Assembly (NCBI GenBank): GCA_013377005.1
Contig: JACABE010000022.1
Span: forward strand, 1-64,000
Reading direction: 5' to 3'
From: Bacteroidota bacterium
GTDB taxonomy: Bacteria; Bacteroidota; Bacteroidia; Bacteroidales; JACABE01
DNA: 64,000 nt
Both the position numbers and the translations under genes were made by a program. Position 1 is the stretch's first letter, and every line of letters starts with the position of its first letter. Positions 41,151 through 49,583 of this stretch are shown here, one piece after another. The notes under the pieces are model-generated. The model did not search any database and was not told the origin of the DNA. It saw only the letters and a program-made list of their open reading frames with translations.

Positions 41151-41798
41151 ATGAAAAAATTTGTAGCACCATCCTTATTATCAGCTGATTTTGCTTGCCT
41201 CGAAAAAGATATTGAAATGATAAATCAAAGCCAAGCAGGATGGTTTCATATTGATGTTATGGATGGTGTTTTTGTTCCTAATATTTCTTTTGGTCCTCCG
41301 GTTATCAAACATATTAAAAAAATTGCACAAAAACCATTGGATGTACATTTAATGATTATTAATCCTGATCGCTATTTTGAGGTTTTTAAAGAAGCAGGTG
41401 CTGATATACTTACAATTCATTACGAAGCATCTCCTCATTTACATCGTTCTGTATCAGCTATTAAAAACCTTGGTATGAAAGCTGGAGTTGTACTTAATCC
41501 ACATACTAGCGTAGCTTTACTCGAAAATATTATTATTGATGTTGATTTGATATTACTTATGTCAGTTAACCCTGGGTTTGGCGGACAAAAATTTATAGAA
41601 AATACTTATTATAAAATATTTCAACTAAAAGAAATGATAGAAAAGCGAAATCCTGATTGTTTGATAGAAATAGATGGAGGGGTTGATACAATAAATGCTG
41701 CTAAATTATATCAAGCCGGTGCTGATGTATTAGTTGCCGGAAATAGTATATTTACCTCAAATAATCCAATAGAAACTATTAAACTCTTAAGCTATTGA
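41151..41798 (+). CDS. rpe: Ribulose-phosphate 3-epimerase
   Basis: A TIM-barrel epimerase interconverting ribulose and xylulose 5-phosphate in the pentose phosphate pathway. 'APSLLSADFACLEKDIEMI' opens the barrel, the metal ligands lie in 'FHIDVMDGVFVPNISFG' (32-48) and 'LDVHLMI' (64), and 'VNPGFGGQKFIENT' (about 143) and 'IEIDGGVD' (about 170) bind phosphate. Length 215 aa is canonical. Monocistronic with its own promoter. Confidence 0.95.
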   Translation: MKKFVAPSLLSADFACLEKDIEMINQSQAGWFHIDVMDGVFVPNISFGPPVIKHIKKIAQKPLDVHLMIINPDRYFEVFKEAGADILTIHYEASPHLHRSVSAIKNLGMKAGVVLNPHTSVALLENIIIDVDLILLMSVNPGFGGQKFIENTYYKIFQLKEMIEKRNPDCLIEIDGGVDTINAAKLYQAGADVLVAGNSIFTSNNPIETIKLLSY

Positions 41799-41877
41799 TT
41801 TTAATTTTACTCTATTTTTGATTTTATTTGCTATTCTTTATCTGGCTGTATATTTTTTAATATATCAACATTTTTTA

Positions 41878-41885
41878 TATCTTTG
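41878..41885 (+). promoter_or_regulatory. -7 box for the DUF2231-rubrerythrin-OsmC operon
   Basis: TATCTTTG, 24 nt before the ATG at 41910. Confidence 0.6.
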
Positions 41886-41909
41886 TGGTAAATAATAAAA
41901 ATAATTCTT

Positions 41910-42338
41910 ATGATGTCAGTAACTCATCTTCATCCACTTTCCGTTCATTTTCCAATAGCATTGATTATTGTTGGATTTTTTGCAGAAATTGCATTTCTAA
42001 TTTTTAAAAAACAATCATACTTATTTGATTTGGGCTTTTATCTACTAATAATAGGCACAATTTCTGCTACCCTTGCCTTATTTACAGGTGCTATGTTTAC
42101 TTCTGAAATGAAAGGTATAGCCGGTGAAATTCAGGAAACACATGAATTATTAGCATGGATTACTATATCTATTCTTGTTTTTACTTCTTTACTTCGTATT
42201 TTTCTTAAAGCAAAAAATAATAATAATTACCGTTTAAAATGGCTTGTATTCTTTTTATATTTGCTTGCAGCCGTTTTTATAGGTCTTACAGGTTATTATG
42301 GAGGAACACTTGTTTACAATTATATGATGCCACTTTAA
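41910..42338 (+). CDS. DUF2231 membrane protein
   Basis: 142 residues, four membrane helices (about 13-32, 42-62, 82-100, 110-132). 'HPLSVHFPIALIIVGFFAE' is the family signature, with conserved His residues that could bind heme or metal, and 'ETHELLAWITIS' adds another His. DUF2231 proteins are thought to be redox or cytochrome-like membrane proteins, but this is unproven. The start may be the second Met. First gene of a stress-related operon (26 bp to rubrerythrin, then 22 bp to OsmC). Confidence 0.85.
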   Translation: MMSVTHLHPLSVHFPIALIIVGFFAEIAFLIFKKQSYLFDLGFYLLIIGTISATLALFTGAMFTSEMKGIAGEIQETHELLAWITISILVFTSLLRIFLKAKNNNNYRLKWLVFFLYLLAAVFIGLTGYYGGTLVYNYMMPL

Positions 42339-42364
42339 TATTTAACCCTTAAATAAATTTAATC

Positions 42365-42976
42365 ATGAGAAACATTTTTTTAATCGCATTCGTAATTTTA
42401 ATTGCATTAACGGGCTGCAAACAAAGTAATCCTGTTAAAACAATAGAAAACCTCAAAGCAGGTATCAAAGGAGAAACAACTGCTAGTGCAAAATATGCTG
42501 CTTTTGCGCAAAAAGCAAGAGAAGAAGGCTTCAATAATATTGCAAAACTTTTTGATGCCAGCTCTAAATCGGAATCAATTCATGCTGCAAATCATAAAAA
42601 AGTATTGGAAGATTTAGGTAATAAAATGGATGATTTTAAACCAGAATTTGAGGTTAAATCAACTGCAGAAAATCTTCAAGCTGCTATTGACGGAGAAACC
42701 TATGAATCAACAACAATGTATCCTCAATTTCTTGCAGATGCTAAAGCAGAAAAAGTAGAGAATGCTCAAAAATCCTTCACGTGGGCATTTGATACCGAAA
42801 AAAAACATCAACAATTTTATATCAAAGCATTGGAAGCATTAAATGCAAATTCTGAAAAAACTTTACCTTTTGAATATCTTGTTTGTCCTGTATGTGGTAA
42901 TACATACGATAAAGCCAATGTTGATGAAAAATGTGCATTTTGCCAAACAAGTAAAGAAAAATTTATAATTTTCTAA
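42365..42976 (+). CDS. Lipoprotein rubrerythrin
   Basis: 203 residues. Residues 1-18 are a lipoprotein signal peptide ending in the lipobox 'IALTGC', with Lys at +2, so it should reach the outer membrane or periplasm. The ferritin-like diiron domain has 'IKGETTASAKYAAFA', 'SESIHAANH' (near 76), 'AIDGETYESTTMY' (near 108) and 'DTEKKHQQFY' (near 143). A rubredoxin-like Fe(Cys)4 site is at 'CPVCGNTYDKANVDEKCAFC' near 177. Rubrerythrin reduces hydrogen peroxide in anaerobes and is normally cytoplasmic. An exported form is unusual and would need a periplasmic electron donor. It lies between DUF2231 and OsmC. Confidence 0.88.
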   Translation: MRNIFLIAFVILIALTGCKQSNPVKTIENLKAGIKGETTASAKYAAFAQKAREEGFNNIAKLFDASSKSESIHAANHKKVLEDLGNKMDDFKPEFEVKSTAENLQAAIDGETYESTTMYPQFLADAKAEKVENAQKSFTWAFDTEKKHQQFYIKALEALNANSEKTLPFEYLVCPVCGNTYDKANVDEKCAFCQTSKEKFIIF

Positions 42977-42998
42977 TTTTTTTCAGACTAATAAATCT

Positions 42999-43436
42999 AT
43001 GACAGATAAATCAAAAGAATTAACAGCATCAATTCATCTGTTAAATGAAAAACTTCATTTTGAAGGTAATGTTATAGGAAATAACCCGATTTCTATTGAT
43101 TATACTTTTCCATTGGGCGATAATCTTGGATACACTTCTCTTGAGTTACTCCTTCTGAGCCTTTCTTCTTGTGTAGGGAGTTCAATGCTTGTTTTTTTAC
43201 GAAAAATGAAAAAGAACATTAGCGGATTGGATATCAAAACTATAGGAATTAGAAAGGAAGAACATCCTACAGCATTTAAAACAATTTATCTTGAATTTAT
43301 TTTAAAATCTAAAGATACATCTTCAGAGGATTTTGATAAAGTTATTAAACTTTCTGAAGAAACGTATTGTCCTGTTTGGTCTATGATTAAAGGAAATGTT
43401 GAAATAATAGTTACGCATCATATTGTTTCAACATAA
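42999..43436 (+). CDS. OsmC family peroxiredoxin-like protein
   Basis: 145 residues of the OsmC/Ohr fold, which reduces organic hydroperoxides with two Cys residues. The first is in 'LLLSLSSCVGSSMLVFL' near 55 and the second in 'EETYCPVWSMIKG' near 125. The order and spacing fit OsmC/YhfA-like members rather than Ohr. It follows rubrerythrin in the same operon, which supports a peroxide-defence role. A terminator follows. Confidence 0.88.
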   Translation: MTDKSKELTASIHLLNEKLHFEGNVIGNNPISIDYTFPLGDNLGYTSLELLLLSLSSCVGSSMLVFLRKMKKNISGLDIKTIGIRKEEHPTAFKTIYLEFILKSKDTSSEDFDKVIKLSEETYCPVWSMIKGNVEIIVTHHIVST

Positions 43437-43491
43437 AAGCTGTGAAATTATTCCTACAAAGATGCTTAATATTTCTTGTAAAATATTTTTT

Positions 43492-43523
43492 AAAAAAGGA
43501 GAAGCTAAAACTTCTCCTTTTTT
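43492..43523 (+). terminator. Terminator of the stress operon
   Basis: AAAAAAGGAGAAG / CTTCTCCTTTTTT, 6-nt loop. Confidence 0.88.
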
Positions 43524-43595
43524 TATACAATCTTTTATAATAACCTTCTAATAAATTAAGCTCTCTTAATTTCAGATTTTCAGAAATATTCTATT

Positions 43596-44816
43596 TTATT
43601 TGAATAAAATAGGAATTAATGTAATATAAATACCTGCAATAATTGCAGTTGTTATTACTCCGCATATATTTGCACCTAAAGCATGTTGTAATATTACAGA
43701 TTGTGGATTGGCTTTGGTTACTTCTTTTTGAGCAACTTTTGCAGTTGTCGGAACACAACTTACAGCAGCAATGCCTATTACAGGATTATATTTTTTTCCG
43801 GAAATAAAGTACATAGCGTATCCACCTAATATGCCTCCAATTCCTGATATAAGCAGTGCAACTATTCCCAATATTAAAAGCATTAATATTTTTGGGTTAA
43901 GAATTAAATGGGCTTCGCACAAAATCCCTAAAAGTAAACCTAAGAAAAAAGTAGAACCATACAAAAGAGGACCACTAATAAATTCAGCAATATGAGTTAA
44001 TCCTGATTCTCTTACTGCAACTCCTATAAATAAAGAGAAAAATAAAGGAGATGCAACAGGAAATAGCAAACTAAGAATTACACATATAATCACAGAAAAA
44101 GCTAATTTTTGATTAGAACTTACAGGTTTCACTTTGCTAATATCTGATTCCATTTTTATAGCTCGTAATCGTTTAGGTATTAATAACCTTATTAAATAGG
44201 GATATCCTCCGTAAGTTAAACCCAAATATAGGTATGCAACCACAGTAATAGGCACAAATAATTCTTTAGATAAGCTAAGCGATGTAAATAATACCATTGG
44301 TCCATCAGCTCCACCCACCATAGCTACAGAAGCAGCGTCATTAGCTGTAAAACCAAGAGCCATTGCAATTGGTATTGTTAAAAACGTTCCTAACTCACCG
44401 AATAATGCGAGAAACATACTTACAAATGGACGTTGTAGTAAAAACCCAACATCTAATAAAACACCAATTCCCATAAATACAAAACATGCTATCAAACCAT
44501 TACTAAATGTAAATGTATATATTGGTTGCAACCAATATAATTGCAATACATCTATCAATTGATTAGGATTGGTAATCAATGGATCGACAAATAAATTCCC
44601 TTGTTGTCCGTTAGGCATAAATAAAATGCCTGCGTTAATAGTAGCCATACCTAATCCCATAGGAATCATAAGCAATGGTTCTAATATTCCTTTCTTACCA
44701 AGATAAACCAATAATAATCCTAAAAATATTAGTACAATTCGTGCAATAAAAATATTGGTATCAGAAGCTGCTAAAGTTGCTATACCTTGAAACAGATTTA
44801 AAAAATTATTTCCCAT
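43596..44816 (-). CDS. Na+-translocating decarboxylase beta subunit (OadB/MmdB/GcdB)
   Basis: A roughly 406-residue membrane carrier that exports Na+ while decarboxylating carboxybiotin. The signature 'VGGADGPMVLFTSL' near 165 includes the Asp of the Na+/biotin site, and 'GILEPLLMIPMGLGMA' and 'GYAMYFISGKKYNPVIGIAAVSCVPTTAKVAQK'-type loops (about 330-355) are as in MmdB and OadB. The start is chosen at 44816 ('MGNNFLNL'), which overlaps the gamma-like gene by 11 nt; 44828 is an alternative. The catalytic alpha and biotin subunits are absent from the window, so the carboxylated substrate (oxaloacetate, methylmalonyl-CoA or glutaconyl-CoA) is undetermined. Confidence 0.9.
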   Translation of the reverse strand: MGNNFLNLFQGIATLAASDTNIFIARIVLIFLGLLLVYLGKKGILEPLLMIPMGLGMATINAGILFMPNGQQGNLFVDPLITNPNQLIDVLQLYWLQPIYTFTFSNGLIACFVFMGIGVLLDVGFLLQRPFVSMFLALFGELGTFLTIPIAMALGFTANDAASVAMVGGADGPMVLFTSLSLSKELFVPITVVAYLYLGLTYGGYPYLIRLLIPKRLRAIKMESDISKVKPVSSNQKLAFSVIICVILSLLFPVASPLFFSLFIGVAVRESGLTHIAEFISGPLLYGSTFFLGLLLGILCEAHLILNPKILMLLILGIVALLISGIGGILGGYAMYFISGKKYNPVIGIAAVSCVPTTAKVAQKEVTKANPQSVILQHALGANICGVITTAIIAGIYITLIPILFK

Positions 44817-45123
44817 AATAATGATCAATTAGTTCGTTAGAATTGTTAGTTTTTTTTAATTTGAAATGACCCTCTATGTTCATTCCGTATCTATTACTTA
44901 ATATTTCGTTACTATTCATTGTATCACGATACAATCTTCTGATACGAATTTTTTTTATGTTCCTTGCTCGTCGAACATCTTTTAAATACTTGCGGTCATA
45001 TTTGTGCAAGTCTCCAGATGCATTTATTATCAAAACTATAAGTTTTATTATAAATGCAATAAAAAAGCCTATTACAATGGTTAATGCCATTAAATAGGCA
45101 ACTTTTGTTAAAATATCTAACAT
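44806..45123 (-). CDS. OadG-like gamma subunit of the Na+ decarboxylase
   Basis: 105 residues: one N-terminal membrane helix ('VAYLMALTIVIGFFIAFIIKLIVLIINAS' region, about 8-32) and a basic cytoplasmic domain with no recognised motif. Small single-helix proteins directly upstream of the beta subunit are normally the OadG/MmdC family, which holds the complex together. The overlap of 11 nt with the beta gene supports this. Sequence support by itself is weak, since the tail diverges. Confidence 0.6.
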   Translation of the reverse strand: MLDILTKVAYLMALTIVIGFFIAFIIKLIVLIINASGDLHKYDRKYLKDVRRARNIKKIRIRRLYRDTMNSNEILSNRYGMNIEGHFKLKKTNNSNELIDHYYGK

Positions 45124-45269
45124 ATTATTTGTTTGAAATTATTTAAAATATTTGCTTGTACGTTAATCACTTAATTGATATATTTGTAAAATATTGTAAC
45201 TGTATAATTTATACTTAAATGAGTAATTAATATTTAGTAAAGCTAAGAAGGCTTGAATAATCAAAAATA

Positions 45270-45641
45270 TCAAATTAAGAGCACGCCTGCCTTAAGATAA
45301 GAAACTTGCAAATTACGTTGTGTAAATTGAATAATTTTAGTAGGTAAGTGTGTGTATTTTAGTGATTTTTTTTTGACTAAATTGGGTATAATAAAAAAAA
45401 CTGTTTTATATTCGTTAACGAAGCGAATTTGAATAGGTTCAACTTTTATTCCTGGTAAATTTTGAAAATTAGGTTCTGTTATTGTTTCTTCATTGATGAT
45501 GTAATTAAAATTTCTATAATTAGTTTGAGCATAGATTGTTTTATTACCATAAGAGAAATTACAATAACATACGTTTACACAAGTCTTAAATACAAGTATA
45601 ATCCCTAAAAAAAGAATAATATTCAATAAATTATATTTCAA
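45270..45641 (-). CDS. Hypothetical exported protein
   Basis: 123 residues; not recognised. A hydrophobic start ('YNLLNIILFLGIILVFK') suggests export, followed by Cys at residues about 21, 25 and 27, then a beta-rich, AT-biased chain ending in 'YLKAGVLLI'. A good -7 box 24 nt upstream supports it as a real gene. No operon partner. Could be a decayed or fast-evolving secreted protein. Confidence 0.5.
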   Translation of the reverse strand: MKYNLLNIILFLGIILVFKTCVNVCYCNFSYGNKTIYAQTNYRNFNYIINEETITEPNFQNLPGIKVEPIQIRFVNEYKTVFFIIPNLVKKKSLKYTHLPTKIIQFTQRNLQVSYLKAGVLLI

Positions 45642-45664
45642 AGATTATTATATTTTATCTGATG

Positions 45665-45672
45665 CAAAAGTA
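45665..45672 (-). promoter_or_regulatory. -7 box for the hypothetical gene
   Basis: TACTTTTG on the minus strand, 24 nt before the start at 45641. Confidence 0.55.
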
Positions 45673-46043
45673 AAAAACATTTGTTAAATTTACTTTAAAA
45701 TTGAATACATTTATTTAAAAAAAATAAACTATTGTTCAAAAGAACTTTATGAGTTTATTTAAAGAGAAAAATCTAACTTGTGCTCTAAGAAACTATTTTT
45801 ATTTAGAAATTTAAAACATTTTTTCTCAATAAATCAATGAAGTTACAACTTATCAAAAACTGAATTATAAATCCGAAAATTACCATTTCAATGGATTTTT
45901 TTATGATAGGTTATTTATACAATAATATCTAATTATTTAATTTAAATAATTTAAAATCAGTTATATAATAAACTTTTATTAAGTATGAGCTAAAAAAGAA
46001 TAATATTTTTAAGTTTTTTTATAGAAATTACTCTAGAAATATA

Positions 46044-46051
46044 TATTTTTG
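46044..46051 (+). promoter_or_regulatory. -7 box for the four-helix bundle gene
   Basis: TATTTTTG. It overlaps the TTG start of the ORF track, so that start cannot be used; translation must begin at ATG 46091. Confidence 0.6.
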
Positions 46052-46090
46052 CTTAAATTTGAACACATAAACTATAAAAACTTAAAGATT

Positions 46091-46531
46091 ATGGAAAATA
46101 CTACTGACAAAATCAACAGTTTCTTTAGATTTGAGGATTTGAGGATTTATCATAAAGCAATTGATTTTTTTGATTGGGTTCAACAAACAATTAGCTTTTT
46201 TCCAGAAGATGCCAAACTTACTATTGGAATGCCAATGTCTAAAGCAGCTCAAGCAATTGTGATAAATATTGCTGAGGGTTCTGCTCGTAATAAAAGCCAA
46301 TTTGTTTATTATTTAAAAATGGCTAAAAGTGCAGTAAGAGAATGTGTCGTTTATGCCACAATAGCTAAAACACTTCATTATATATCAGATGAAACAGATG
46401 AAGAAGGCAGACGCCAATTAATGGAGCTTACTAAAATGACAGGTGCTTTAATTGCTTCTTTGCAAAAAGCTCAATTAGCGAGTGGACAAATAGACGAAAA
46501 ATTAAGCGATGATATTAATTTTGATGATTAA
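46091..46531 (+). CDS. Four-helix bundle protein (IVP/S23 family)
   Basis: 146 residues from the ATG at 46091. 'FEDLRIYHKAIDFFDWV' opens the family signature, 'AAQAIVINIAEGSARNKSQFVYYLKMAKSAVRECVV'-type helix 2-3 (residues about 55-95) is highly typical. These small helical proteins were first noticed in 23S rRNA intervening sequences and are common as stand-alone genes in this phylum; no function is established. No rRNA is near. Start set by the promoter overlapping the longer ORF. Confidence 0.88.
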   Translation: MENTTDKINSFFRFEDLRIYHKAIDFFDWVQQTISFFPEDAKLTIGMPMSKAAQAIVINIAEGSARNKSQFVYYLKMAKSAVRECVVYATIAKTLHYISDETDEEGRRQLMELTKMTGALIASLQKAQLASGQIDEKLSDDINFDD

Positions 46532-46608
46532 TATTTGTAATTGCCCATTGTATGAAAATTCTTATTTTATAATTTAAATCATTAATATTTTTATTAAGTA
46601 GTATTATT

Positions 46609-47859
46609 ATGGCTATACTTAAAGCATTTAAAGGACTGCGTCCTCCTGTTACTATTGCAAAAGATCTTGCTTCTCGACCTTATGACGTTTTAAACTCTGC
46701 AGAAGCTCGCGAAGAAGCAAAAGGTAATGATTATTCTTTACTTCACATTATCAAACCAGAAATAGATTTACCTCTTGGAATTGATGAGCATGATCAAGTT
46801 GTTTATGAAAAAGCAAAAGAAAATTTCCTTAAATTCCAAAACAATAAATGGTTAGTTCAAGATGAAAAAGAAAAACTTTACATTTACGCACAAACTATGG
46901 ATGGACTTACTCAATATGGAATTGTTGGTTGTGCAGGAGTTGAAGATTATATGAATGGTATTATTAAAAAACACGAGTTAACTAGGAAAGATAAGGAAGA
47001 AGACCGCATGAAACATGTTCGCATAACCAATGCAAATATGGAACCTGTTTTTTTTACTTATCCTGCTGTTGAAGAAATAGATATAATAGTCGAGAATATT
47101 GTAAAAAATCAAAAAGCAGAATATGATTTTACCGCCAATGATGATTTTGGTCATCATTTTTGGGTAATCAACGATGACATTATTATTAACAAAATCATTG
47201 AATTATTTAAATTAAAAGTTCCTTATACTTATGTTGCTGATGGTCATCATCGTACGGCTGCAGCTGCATTGGTAGGAAACGAAAAGAAAAGTAAAAACCC
47301 AAATCATAATGGTTCAGAGGAATATAACTTTTTCTTGGCAGTTCATTTTCCTGATAATCAATTAAAAATCATTGATTATAATCGTGTTGTAAAAGATTTA
47401 AATGGACTCACTTCAGCTCAGTTACTCGAAAAGTTAGATAGATCATTTGTTTTAAAAGAAGAAGGCAATGAAATTTACAAACCGTCTAAATTACATGAGT
47501 TTAGTATGTACTTAGATCATAAATGGTACTCACTTGTTGCAAAAGAAGGCACTTATAATGATATAGACCCTATTGGAGTTTTGGATGTAACCATTTTATC
47601 AAATTTAGTCTTAGATAATATTCTTGGGATTAAAGATTTACGTACCGATAAACGAATTGATTTTGTTGGTGGAATTAGAGGCTTGGGCGAATTAAAACGT
47701 AGGGTTGATAACGGCGAAATGAAAGTTGCATTTGCTTTATATGCTGTTTCGATGAAACAATTGATTGATATTGCCGATACTGGTAATATTATGCCTCCCA
47801 AAACTACTTGGTTTGAACCAAAATTGCGAAGTGGATTAATAGTACATGAATTAGCTTAA
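46609..47859 (+). CDS. DUF1015 family protein
   Basis: 416 residues. 'FKGLRPPVTIAKDLASRPYD' at the start, 'YSLLHIIKPEIDLP' near 44, 'YVADGHHRTAAA' near 206 and 'GLGELKRRVDNGEMKVAFAL' near 360 are DUF1015 signatures. The motif DGHHR looks like a ligand- or nucleotide-binding loop as in ParB/sulfiredoxin-type folds. In other Bacteroidales the gene lies beside serA and serC (from memory); here those are absent, with a four-helix bundle gene 77 bp upstream. Function unproven. Confidence 0.88.
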   Translation: MAILKAFKGLRPPVTIAKDLASRPYDVLNSAEAREEAKGNDYSLLHIIKPEIDLPLGIDEHDQVVYEKAKENFLKFQNNKWLVQDEKEKLYIYAQTMDGLTQYGIVGCAGVEDYMNGIIKKHELTRKDKEEDRMKHVRITNANMEPVFFTYPAVEEIDIIVENIVKNQKAEYDFTANDDFGHHFWVINDDIIINKIIELFKLKVPYTYVADGHHRTAAAALVGNEKKSKNPNHNGSEEYNFFLAVHFPDNQLKIIDYNRVVKDLNGLTSAQLLEKLDRSFVLKEEGNEIYKPSKLHEFSMYLDHKWYSLVAKEGTYNDIDPIGVLDVTILSNLVLDNILGIKDLRTDKRIDFVGGIRGLGELKRRVDNGEMKVAFALYAVSMKQLIDIADTGNIMPPKTTWFEPKLRSGLIVHELA

Positions 47860-47912
47860 CGAAATAAAGTTATTATTGTACAATAATTAATAACTTCTTA
47901 TTGTAATCAAAT

Positions 47913-47948
47913 AAAAAGCTCTTACTTAAAATTTGGTAAGAGTTTTTT
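47913..47948 (+). terminator. DUF1015 terminator
   Basis: AAAAAGCTCTTAC / GTAAGAGTTTTTT, 10-nt loop. Confidence 0.82.
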
Positions 47949-48014
47949 CTTTAAGCCCAAATTCATTTAACTTATTTAAACACTTATTTTGAGCTAATAT
48001 TTCTAAAATTTGCT

Positions 48015-48022
48015 TAGGTTTG
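48015..48022 (+). promoter_or_regulatory. -7 box for the LptF/G gene
   Basis: TAGGTTTG, 21 nt before the GTG at 48044. Confidence 0.55.
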
Positions 48023-48043
48023 CATATTAAAATCATTAGATAA

Positions 48044-49468
48044 GTGAAAAAGATTTATTTATTTGTAATAAAATTGTATTTAGGTCCTTTGGTAATGACT
48101 TTTTTTATTGCCATGTTTATCCTATTAATGCAGTTTTTATGGAAATATATTGATGATTTTGTTGGCAAAGGCTTAGAATGGTATATTATTGTAAAATTAA
48201 TGTTTTATGTATCTGTTACATTTGTTCCTATGGCTTTGCCATTGGCAATATTACTTTCTTCGTTGATGACTTTTGGAAATTTAGGGGAAAAATATGAACT
48301 TACAGCCATAAAAGCTTCCGGTATTTCCTTGCGAATTATAATGAAACCGCTGATAATGATATCAATAATTATTAGTGGAATAGCTTTCTACTTTTCTAAT
48401 AATGTAATGCCTTATGCCAATTTAAAGTTTAAAACCTTGCTATATGATGTTCAATCAAAAAAACCTGCTGTAAATATTCAGGAAGGAATGTATTATGATG
48501 GAATTGATGGTTTCATAATTAAAATTGGCAAGAAAGATAAGGATGGAAAAACCCTTCATAATATTATGATTTATGATCATACAGAGCGAAGTGGTAATTC
48601 TAAATTAACAATTGCAAAATCAGGCAAAATGGAGCTTACCTCTGATAATCGTTTTCTTTTCTTTACATTGTATGATGGCAATAACTATAATGAAAATTTG
48701 AATACTTATGAAAATATGCAAACACGTCCTATGATTCGTTCAAGTTTTAAACAAGAATTTCGTAGGTTCGATTTGTCAGCTTTTGCTTATTCAAAGACGA
48801 ATGAAAATTTATTTAAGAATCATTTTCAAATGCTTAATTTAAAGCAATTAACACAAACAGAAGATACTCTTAAAATAGGCTTGAAGAACAAAAAAACTGA
48901 GTTTTATAAGAATTCGATGAATCGTTTTCAGTTTTTAACATCTTTATACGATACTACAACTAAATTTAAAAAAGACACAACTCTTAATTTAAAAAATAAT
49001 ATTCTATCTTCATTTGAAGCATCAAAAAGAAATACATTGCTTGAAACAGCTTTGCAATCAGCTCGAGCAGCGAAAAATGAAATAGATTATTGGTCAATTG
49101 ATTTTAAAGATAACGAAGAATATATCCGTCGTTATGATATAGAATGGCAACGAAAATTTACATTGTCAATTGCTTGCCTGATTTTGTTTTTTATTGGAGC
49201 TCCATTAGGAGCAATAATCCGAAAAGGAGGTTTTGGTTTACCTGTCGTTATGTCTGTATTATTTTTTGTAATATTTCATATAATATCTATGATTGGTGAA
49301 AAGTCAGCTCGTGAAGGTATTCTTGGTGCTTTTCAGGGAATGTGGCTATCATCTCTTATCTTTTTGCCGATAGGTATTATATTAACCTTTAAAGCAACTA
49401 CAGATTCTCCTCTTTTTGATAGTGATGTATGGGCTAGGGTAATAAAAAAGCTTATTAGGAGAAACTAA
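48044..49468 (+). CDS. LptF/LptG family permease (YjgP/YjgQ)
   Basis: 474 residues. Membrane helices at the N-terminus ('LVMTFFIAMFILLMQFLW' about 14-32, a second near 60-85, a third near 100-122) and C-terminus (about 375-395, 400-420, 430-450) flank a periplasmic beta-jellyroll region of about 240 residues. 'GEKYELTAIKASGISL' near 84 is the coupling-helix signature. Together with LptB it extracts LPS from the inner membrane and hands it to LptC/LptA. The start is GTG at 48044. Only one of the two usual paralogues is here. Monocistronic by its flanks. Confidence 0.9.
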   Translation: MKKIYLFVIKLYLGPLVMTFFIAMFILLMQFLWKYIDDFVGKGLEWYIIVKLMFYVSVTFVPMALPLAILLSSLMTFGNLGEKYELTAIKASGISLRIIMKPLIMISIIISGIAFYFSNNVMPYANLKFKTLLYDVQSKKPAVNIQEGMYYDGIDGFIIKIGKKDKDGKTLHNIMIYDHTERSGNSKLTIAKSGKMELTSDNRFLFFTLYDGNNYNENLNTYENMQTRPMIRSSFKQEFRRFDLSAFAYSKTNENLFKNHFQMLNLKQLTQTEDTLKIGLKNKKTEFYKNSMNRFQFLTSLYDTTTKFKKDTTLNLKNNILSSFEASKRNTLLETALQSARAAKNEIDYWSIDFKDNEEYIRRYDIEWQRKFTLSIACLILFFIGAPLGAIIRKGGFGLPVVMSVLFFVIFHIISMIGEKSAREGILGAFQGMWLSSLIFLPIGIILTFKATTDSPLFDSDVWARVIKKLIRRN

Positions 49469-49583
49469 TAAAATTACGATTAGAAATTAGCATACAAAGT
49501 TCAATAGTGAAAATTTAAAATTATGGGGAACCAATAAATCAGTAGCTTAATAATTTAAAATATAATAACCAGATAACTAAGCA

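Larger units (their letters stand above)
45642..46090. other. AT-rich intergenic region
   Basis: About 450 bp, very AT-rich, with only divergent -7 boxes near each edge. I see no RNA gene or repeat. Confidence 0.5.

Noticed and set aside
46091-46531. Intervening sequence in a 23S rRNA gene
   Set aside because: The protein family suggests it, but no rRNA sequence flanks it; it is a stand-alone gene.
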